Source: Paragorgia papillata (Eukaryota; Cnidaria; Anthozoa; Scleralcyonacea; Coralliidae). Taken from it: a stretch of DNA of 64,000 nucleotides. A model generated the notes under the pieces. The model had not been told where the DNA came from. It did not search any database and saw only the letters and a program-made list of their open reading frames with translations. The stretch spans positions 743,501 through 807,500 of the forward strand of contig JAWNZC010000372.1 in the NCBI GenBank assembly GCA_035771165.1, in the 5' to 3' direction. This document shows positions 57,196 through 64,000 of this stretch, one piece after another. Each line of letters starts with the position of its first letter. Position 1 is the stretch's first letter. A program made the position numbers and the translations under genes.

Positions 57196-57289
57196 TAATC
57201 CCCGAGCCTGGGCGTAGGGCCTAAGGCCCAGAGCCCGGTGAGCGTGCTAATCTCGACACGCGTTGAGTCATTTTACGCGCGTGGACAAG
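57194..57289 (+). repeat. Terminal fragment of the CCCCGAGCCCGGGC repeat family
   Basis: Copy with gtgctaatctcgacacgcg. The following sequence (ctgaatatttatttgtatat) matches, inverted, the sequence next to the copy at 17838. Confidence 0.65.
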
Positions 57290-58362
57290 CTTGATATCGA
57301 ACAAATTCCTGTGATCTGAATATTTATTTGTATATATATGTGGACAGACCATGCGGGGTTATTATTGTAGGGCACTGGGAACAATATAGTTCTTGACAAA
57401 AAGATTTGAACTAACAACATAATATATTCTTGAATCTTGACAAAAAGATTGAGAAAGGAGTTTTGGGGGATACGTTTATCCCTTTCAAAAGTACAGAAAC
57501 ATATCAACGTTAAAGCAGAACAACATCTTGAGTAGAAGAAAACCCGTCAAACCGAAACTCGAAAAGAGGAAAAAGCAATACCGAAAGAAAACCGACAAAG
57601 ATAAAGGCCGAAAAATTTAAGCTTACGGTAAAAATATAGAGCAGCCGCTCTCGTAATCACGAGCATTTAGTATCAACACTGTTCGAGTTTCCCAGTTTAT
57701 ATGCAATCACTGTTAATTTTGTTTTTTATTTTGTGTGTCCTTAAAGTACTTTAAACGTATAAGAACTATATAAACATATAAAGAACTATAAAAGATAACC
57801 CAAATATTTGGTTGACATTTTTACATCTGCTGAAATTTTTACACCAGTAGCCTGGTGGTAACATTGTCGGTTGGCATGCGACCGTGGTCGAGTTCAAACC
57901 CTGGATGCGACGGGCAATTTTATTTATCTCAATTTTGTTTTTTCGGAATGTTGTCCTTAAGGTTACTGTAGACCTTCAAACCATAATTTTTTTGATTTTT
58001 TTATTCGCTGAAAGTGAAGCATTTTATGAGGGCTTTCAGATTCTGGAAAGGAAATCATGTTTTTTTAAATTCTAAACAAGGGAAAAGCGCATTATTTACT
58101 TTGTGTGAATAAGCGAATAAATGACAAGAGGTTTCTTTCATACGACTTTTTCTCAAAGAAATGTTTTGAGCTAAAGTAAGAAATTTTAAAAGCTATAAGC
58201 GAACACGAATTTAATTTATCAGAATCATCTAAAAATTGATATTCGAGTAAATTAATATTCTGGTGACAAACTTGTGTCTGGGAATTGTAAAATTTTAAAT
58301 ATTTATTGTTTTACGCCCTTACATGCAAGCCCATTCAACCTCCTGTGAGATTGTGTTTAGCT
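57290..58362. other. Intron part, no exon recognised
   Basis: Transposon-like AT-rich sequence before unit 4. The open frame at 57884 has no splice context or domain. Confidence 0.4.
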
Positions 58363-59340
58363 GTAATAGTAAAAATTCGATGACTCTAAAAGTATTTGAA
58401 ATTTTTACAAACCCAAACCCAGACAAACTTTTTTTGCTGTGATATTTATCTACCAAACTGCCAATTTTCAGTAAATTCATTATAGTAAATAGTTGTTTAA
58501 TAGTTCGAATTGGAATGAGAACTTTAATTAACAGACGCGCTATTTTTTGTTTGCGTTCATAAAATAACTAAATGTTTTGTTGCAGTCTTGTAGCCAGTTA
58601 TATCATCTTTCGAATATGTGTAGATTTTGGTATATGCAATAAACGGACGGAGCGCTATAATGTTTTCCCTAAAACGTAATTACCTTTTTCTTTATAAAAT
58701 TATATTTAAACAAATTTTTCCAATGTCAAATATTCTACTATAATTAAAACTATATTTTGATCTTTCCGACGGGAGTGGCTACTTCCAGGCCCAAAGCGCA
58801 AGGTGGTTGCAATTAACGTTTTCGTATCAGGATGGATATTTACAAAAATTCTATATTTCTAGTAAATAAATAATTGTTGTTTATATGATTCCCTCAGTGA
58901 CTAATTCTTAAATGATTCTTTTGTTTCAGATAAACCAGTTGCTGACGTTACCTGTAATACTTCTGTGTCTATTGAGGAGGGAACGAATTTTTCCTGTAAC
59001 TGTTCTGGAAACGATGGCAGTCCTCCTCCTAGTGTAATGTGGTTAAGGGATAATAATAAGTTGACTACTGTGGATAACATTTTGAAATTGCGTAACATTA
59101 GCAAACTCAACAATGGGACATATGTGTGTCGTGTACATAGTGGTAATAAAGAGGAAGAAAAACAAGTTGACGTTACTGTTCTTTGTGAGTACACTTATTC
59201 CACCATTTGACATCAATCCTTTCTTATAGCAATTGAGTTACGCACGGATGTTGTGGGTCAAGTAAAACATGATTGGATTAGATGTACAGAGCAAGAGATT
59301 ACTCTCAGATTAACATTTTTTAATTAAAAAATGACATCTT
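58363..59340 (+). repeat. Exon-duplication unit 4, truncated (A4 only)
   Basis: Begins at the same landmark (gtaatagtaaaaattcga) and is collinear with the other units through exon A4. About 150 bases after the exon it diverges. There is no B exon or minisatellite before exon C. Confidence 0.85.
58930..59184 (+). CDS. Ig exon A4
   Basis: Acceptor tcttttgtttcag, donor gtgagtac, 255 bases, phase 1 both ends, 85 residues. Cys9, Cys23, Cys25, Trp38 and Cys67 are conserved. It is the most diverged A copy, with about a dozen differences from A2, including N19T, K24N, I36V, two Asp to Asn changes at 42-43, T53K, Q70H and N-K-E-E-E-K-Q in place of N-L-K-K-E-K-R near the C-terminus. It is probably the oldest member, or one free of recent homogenisation. 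The final base T would give Tyr at the junction with exon C. Confidence 0.86.
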
Positions 59341-60293
59341 TTGCAGTTTTTCGTTTCCTTGCTTCGTCGACGTTGAGTTATTTCAGTTTGCTACCTCCGT
59401 CTGTCTGTCTGTTGCCATGATATCTTACAAACTACTGCACAGTTTTTTGTGAAAGTTTGTGGAAAGATTGATGATAGACCAAGTACCAATCCATTCAATT
59501 TCGGTTGAGAAATAAATAGAAATCTGACCACAAGATTCTCCGTGTAGAACAAATGCTTGATTGCGTTAATTATTTTTATTTTATGCAAATATTTTTGCCT
59601 AATTTTGGTTACATGTGTAAGCCTTGTGAGCTACCCTGGTTTACCACGAGAGCGAATGGGATAATTGTTTTATTATATAGCGAAAACATTTATAACATTT
59701 AAAACAAAGAAAAACTATTGATCCTCATATACGATCTTTTCAACGCTTTTTTAAACTCTAAGAGCTCTCAAATACATTTTAAACTCCACGTCAGTTTTAA
59801 TAATCTCAAAGTCAAAGAAAAACCTTGCTAACTAAAAGTAATTGCACATAGCGAAAATATGGGTGACGGACGTTCGGTTCTTTTCAAGCGATTCATTCCC
59901 GTTATTACTTAAACTGCTGAAGAAAGTGAAAAGGTTATATTCAATAATTTTTTTGTAACATGCATTGTGAACATTTAGTATTTAGAAAGCTAACAAAAGA
60001 CAAAAACGTTCGGAAAAATTACACTTTACTGTCGATTTACGGTCTTTATATAGCATGCGAATGACATAGTTTCATTCATAATGCATTATTTCTTTAGAAA
60101 ATCAATTTTACTGGTTACTAGATTAATAAACACGCATGTTTACGGCATCTATTTGGTATAAAAAGACATTATTGTCAATTCGGCAATTTAGTCAGGTTTT
60201 TTAAATCCCTTTTTAGTAGTTTTATTCATATATAATTTAAATTGTTTGTGGATACACAATGAAAATTATTTAACCGCTAAGCTTTTGCCCCGC

Positions 60294-60668
60294 TAATACT
60301 CGAGACTTCATCAGAGCATATAAGTGAATGTTGGCTACGACAAATATTCGCGCAAGTAATTGTCACTTGTAATAAGTGACTCTTCTTTCCAATTTGTCCT
60401 GTTGGCTTTCTCAAGGGAATGCTTGATTTCTCCAACGTTGATTTAAATTTCTCAGTTTGGAATTTAGAGCAACACGCCTTGTGGCTCAGTGGTCAGAGCA
60501 TTGCACTAGAATCGCAAGGTCGTGGGTTAATTTCCTGCCGGAAGGCCTGTGTAGTTGCATTTTTCGCAACTGGTCCCGGTTTGGTCTTAAAATGTATATA
60601 TTCTACACTCGATTTTCCTTCACCCAAGATCCTTGTTCTTATATGCTCTGATGAAGTCTCGAGTATTA
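60294..60668. mobile_element. 375-bp element with 31-bp perfect-looking TIRs and a tRNA-like core
   Basis: TAATACTCGAGACTTCATCA then GAGCATATAAG at the left is exactly mirrored at the right. On one strand the terminus contains CTGATGAAG. The interior holds a tRNA-like sequence at 60476-60546. TIRs combined with a pol III-type tRNA-like region are an unusual mix for a small element. Confidence 0.65.
60476..60546 (+). repeat. tRNA-like sequence (degenerate)
   Basis: GCCTTGTGGCTCAGTGGTCA starts an acceptor/D-arm-like region (GCTC pairs with GAGC). A TTGC/GCAA anticodon-like stem follows, and then a T-arm-like region in which the B box is degraded (GGTTAATTTCC). The acceptor stem pairs only partly. 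It is a tRNA-derived repeat, not a working tRNA. Confidence 0.5.
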
Positions 60669-61074
60669 AGCCGGTTTTCCACTAGGCGTAATTTTTCGCG
60701 CGGAGCGGAATTTTCGGTCTTTTCTAATTAGTTCCACCCGAGAAATCACAAGACAAAGAAAATATCCGCTCCGCGCGAAAAATTCCGCTTCGTTTAGCGG
60801 GACGAAAGGGTAGCGATTAAATAATTTACATGGCGTATCCACGAAAAATTGGATACCCACCATGCAACGTTTCAAAGATTTAGTTTTTTTCTTGTTAAAT
60901 TGGTAAGTTTCCTATTCTGTTAGTGTTACTTGGTGATTGTTAGTTTCCTGTGGTAGAGAGCTCAATACGCAGCTCATTTTAGAATTAACAGCTTGTTTTA
61001 TCTGTAGTACAGTGAGCTGATAGCTTGCTAGTAGTAGAGCCAATTAGTAGCTATAATCATTTTTATTCTTTTAG

Positions 61075-61383
61075 ACAAACCAACTATGATATCGTTCACC
61101 AGCAACGCCACCAACGACATTGCCAAAGTTGGTGACAATGTTAAGCTAACATGCGTCGCCACTGATGGTTATCCCAAGTCAACATACCGAATTATGTTTA
61201 ATGGAACGAACATTGACACCTCAACTACTACAGGAGTACTAATAATTAAAAATGCAGACTCTGATAATATTGGAACATATACCTGTTTTGCCAGTAATGC
61301 CGCTGGTTCAATACAGAAAAGTTTAGTTCTCAATGTGGCAGAAACTGAAGGTGGAACTCCAGCGCCAAGCACCACACCTTCAG
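61075..61383 (+). CDS. Ig exon C with Thr/Pro/Ser stalk
   Basis: Acceptor tttttattcttttag, donor gtaaagag, 309 bases, phase 1 both ends, 103 residues. It is an I-set-like domain: V-K-L-T-C with Cys27, and S-D-N-I-G-T-Y-T-C with Cys71 followed by F-A-S-N-A-A-G, the classic I-set F-G region. The usual Trp is replaced (YRIMFN). It lacks the extra cysteine pair of A and B, so it is a distinct domain type. The last 15 residues (GGTPAPSTTPS) are a short stalk. By comparison with other receptors this is the membrane-proximal Ig domain, and a transmembrane exon should follow outside the window. Confidence 0.87.
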
Positions 61384-62571
61384 GTAAAGAGAACAGGTTC
61401 ATTTATTATCTTTACATTATTTAGTAGAAAGATTCGTGAACGAAATGAGACTTTTCGCTTTTCGCTCATTGTGACAAGTAGGACTTTCATTTTGAAAAAA
61501 GAACCGTAAAAGTTGTTTTGATGGCGATTTTAGTTTTACTAGTTTGATTTTAGTTTTGTTGAAATTGATCAGTTTCACAACAAGTTGAAAATTATTGATA
61601 ATGGGGGCAAATTATTGATAAAATAACGCCTGGTTTCATAGAATTTTAAAATAACTATAGTAGTTTCAAAAATGTGCGTTGGAGGGGGGGGGGGGTGGTC
61701 GATGTTTATGGGCATTAACAAATGCGAGTCATTGTGAATGCCCATAAAGATCTGACGTGAATATTTTAACTTTATTATCAAATTCTAAGTGTACATGATG
61801 AATACTTGAGAAACTACGGCACATACATCAGAAATTAAGAGTCGTAAGAAGGGTTGGATAAGATAATTTTAACTCAGAAAAAACTTAAGCCACTGGTGTC
61901 TTAAAATTTTGATAAAACGTTGATATTTTTATTTCTTTATTAGTCAATGTTTTAATTAAGAAATATAAACTGTGTCGCGTGCGATTAGAGAGAGTTCAAG
62001 CTTCGCGTTTGAGAGCTCCGGCAAACGGCGGAATTGGTTTTGTTAGTATAGTTTCTACTGGCCACTTTACGTTTTTTTATTTCTTCGTCATGATGGTGAT
62101 TTTATGTTATAGTTTAACGCGAGAAGTCTTTTTCTCAAAGTGACCGTTTTAAATAAGAACTTTACCTTCGCTTGCCGTTTGGTGTACGAATTAAGATTCA
62201 CGTAAACGGGAAACATGGGATAGCGGATTTACGTTCGCGTGATTGAAACTAGAGATGAAATAAGTGTGTGGCGATTACATGAACCGAGCTAACCCGCTTT
62301 TTATTTCGGTGTTTTCCAGCTCTATTTTGAGGTACGAGCTCGGATGTCGCGCAGGCGCAAAACGTTTGGCAGCGGTGTTGACTATCAGTCTCTCCTGCCC
62401 AGTCCCCGGAAGAAAAAGAAGGGCCTGATACTCGGGTTACCCCGGGTGCAATGCTGGAACTTCAATGTAATTGATCCAATGAGCTTTGGCATCACCTTAA
62501 TTTGTTCTTGCCAGTTTCCCTTTGGGATAGAACTAGAATGGATTATTCAACGCAATTTGGAATTACCTTAC
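61384..62571. other. Intron after exon C
   Basis: No transmembrane or cytoplasmic exon recognised. Contains a G run (61685-61696) and a decayed copy of the 26192-26724 MITE at about 61700-61960. Confidence 0.45.
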
Positions 62572-62824
62572 CAATAGGCGAGTTTCAGGGTGTTGCGCGC
62601 GCATTATTTTTCAAAAAAACTGGCAAGCTCCACTCAAAGTAGACATACTGTTTAAAATCAACAAAGTATAGATGCAGTTTCTGGATATTTAACACCATTA
62701 TTCTGCTGTTGTTGGCTCGCTAGCAAGTCTGTTTGCCATTGCTTAATTTGTGGGGAGCCCGCCAAGAGCCCGCCAATTCCATTCCAAGATGATGCGCGCG
62801 CGATACCCTGAAATTCGTCTATTG
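62572..62824. mobile_element. MITE with CAATAGGCGAGTTTCAGGGT ends
   Basis: The inverted ends caataggcgagtttcagggt and (right, inverted) caatagacgaatttcagggt continue into gcgcgcgcat. The inverse of this end, aacaccctgaaactcgccta, also sits at the 5' edge of the B3 and B5 blocks. No clear target duplication was found. Confidence 0.7.
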
Positions 62825-62846
62825 CTTGTGGTTGTTTTAAATATTA

Positions 62847-63083
62847 GGGTCTCTTCATATTAGGTTGGCGGGCTAGTCCGGTTACCGGGCTGATTTTAAG
62901 TCACGAAAATATTTTCATGACCGTGAAAAAGAACTAAAATACCCTGTGTGTTATACTTACAGAAAAACAAATCCAATTTTGCTTTGTTTTATCATTCTGC
63001 ATTTCTAAAATAGTCGTAATAAGATTTTCGTGACATAAAATCATCCCAGAAACTGGGCTAGCTCGCCTTATATGAACAGCCCT
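62847..63083. mobile_element. 237-bp MITE, PIF/Harbinger-like
   Basis: The left side GGGTCTCTTCATATTAGG, gcgggctagtccgg and ctgattttaagtcacgaaaa are mirrored by the right side (ttcgtgacataaaatcat, ctgggctagctcgcc, atatgaacagccc). TTA lies on both sides (62844-62846 and 63084-63086, with one extra T between the right terminus and TTA). Confidence 0.7.
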
Positions 63084-63099
63084 TTATTCAATGCTGTTA

Positions 63100-63645
63100 A
63101 AGTGCTATGAAACGAAAATTAAGTTTGTCTTATTTGAAAGAACACTTAAAATTATAGAGTAACATCTTCTGCAGTTTTTCGTTTCCTTGCTTCGTTGTTG
63201 AGATTTTTTAGTTTGTTTTATATGCAAATTAAACATTTGACGTCGTAGGTGCATAATGAGTTATCGGAGAAGGTTAGATATATTTGCTATTATTAAGCCA
63301 AATTAATTTGAATGAAGCATGTGGATGTGTTTCGCCCACAACACTAAATATGTATATTTTCAAGTGATTATATTTGATAATAGCATAGATATATAACTTT
63401 TTCGATAATTCATTATGCACGTGTGACGTCAAATGTTTAATTTCCATATCAAACAAACTAAAATATCTCAACAACGAAGCAAGGAAAAGAAAAGCTGCAA
63501 AATACGTTACTCTACCATTTTAAAGAAAATACGTTACTCTACCATTTTAACGGAAGCAAGGAAACGAAAGCTGCAAAATACGTTACTCTACCATTTTAAA
63601 TGTTCTTTCAAATAAGACAAACTTAATTTTCGTTTCATATGCTCT
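63100..63645. mobile_element. Fullest copy of the palindromic MITE family
   Basis: The left end tatgaaacgaaaattaagtt, tgtcttatttgaaagaacac is mirrored at the right (tgttctttcaaataagacaa, acttaattttcgtttcatat). The inner palindrome contains cgtcgtaggtgcataatgag and attcattatgcacgtgtgac. A block with acgttactctaccattttaa is repeated three times near the right side. Diverged copies sit in the A-B introns of units 0-3. Confidence 0.8.
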
Positions 63646-63829
63646 TTTCGGGTTTTGTCCAGTTATTTTACATTCCAAATTGTTTTATCGAGCTCTGTAT
63701 TATGGTATAGTTACGAAAGATTATATAATTCTTTGGTTTTATTTAGATCAGGGTTTTTATCACTTTGACAGATTCGTTTTTGTTTCGTTAACTGCTTATG
63801 CAACGAAATTTCCCCCCAGTTTTTTAAGA

Positions 63830-64000
63830 TTGCATTTGAAAGAACATTTAAAATGAGAAAGTAACATCTTCCGTAGAATTTCGTTTCCTTGCTTCATTCG
63901 TGAGTTATTCATGTTTGTTTGTTTGATATGCAAATATCATACTTATGACATCACAACTGCATAATGACCTATTTGAAAGAGTATCAATTTTAGGATGGTC
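63830..64000. mobile_element. Partial copy of the same MITE family, cut by the window end
   Basis: gatttgaaagaacatttaaa-like start followed by gtaacatcttcc, cgtttccttgcttc and gacatcacaactgcataatg. Confidence 0.65.

Larger units (their letters stand above)
49338..58362 (+). repeat. Exon-duplication unit 3 (A3-B4-B5)
   Basis: The third unit has the A-B-B order of unit 2. It carries different insertions: about 1.8 kb between B4 and B5 (52400-54205) and a 234-bp insertion at 55696-55929. Confidence 0.88.
59640..61062. mobile_element. Possible element related to 17004-17797
   Basis: The left side gagcgaatgggataattgtt and attatatagcg, and the right side gagctgatagcttgctagta and gccaattagtagctataat, match the two sides of the candidate element at 17 kb. 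Interior sequences differ and include a separate insertion at 60294-60668. Boundaries are tentative. Confidence 0.35.

Noticed and set aside
62344..62577. 77-codon ORF starting MSRRRKTFGSG as a possible cytoplasmic exon
   Set aside because: There is no splice acceptor in the right phase and no transmembrane exon before it, and it runs into a MITE terminus.

Overview
The window is eukaryotic and animal-like. It is AT-rich, almost all intron and transposon, with short phase-1 exons bounded by GT-AG signals and no operon or bacterial feature. The exons encode a signal peptide followed by immunoglobulin (Ig)-like domains. The first domain has no cysteine, a pattern known from cnidarian allorecognition (Alr-type) receptors. 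Together with the dense mix of MITEs, MULE-like fold-backs and tRNA-derived repeats, this points to a cnidarian, perhaps an anthozoan. The species assignment is inference.

Layout. 1-18 kb is gene-poor repeat DNA. A segmental duplication of about 3 kb (1-3243 and 13579-16510) flanks a 6.3-kb element whose terminal inverted repeats (3693 and 9971) enclose some 130 copies of a 47-bp satellite. Several complete MITEs with TA or TAA target duplications, large inverted repeats and a cluster of tRNA-derived SINE-like copies lie around it. 18.7 kb holds a signal-peptide exon. 18.8-31.6 kb is one long putative intron full of nested transposons, including a clean hAT-type element and two MULE-like fold-backs. 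31.7 kb holds the first Ig exon, which lacks cysteines. 35.7-59.3 kb is an exon-duplication tract: a decayed unit without exons, then units A1-B1, A2-B2-B3, A3-B4-B5 and a truncated A4, where A and B are two paralogous Ig-domain exon types. An intronic minisatellite, (about 18 bp with a longer 33-35 bp form) runs downstream of every B exon. 61.1 kb holds a final I-set-like Ig exon with a Thr/Pro/Ser-rich stalk. The transmembrane and cytoplasmic exons are not seen and must lie beyond the right edge.

Working model: these exons form one plus-strand gene for a secreted or membrane-anchored Ig-superfamily receptor. Each exon is one domain and each junction is phase 1, so any subset of the nine A/B exons can be joined in frame. 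Near-identical copies, intronic minisatellites and insertions with matching empty sites show a locus that has grown recently by unequal exchange. Two B exons (B4, B5) have lost the usual AG acceptor but keep an in-frame CAG nine bases downstream. The gene model rests on splice signals and domain patterns only; no transcript evidence is available.
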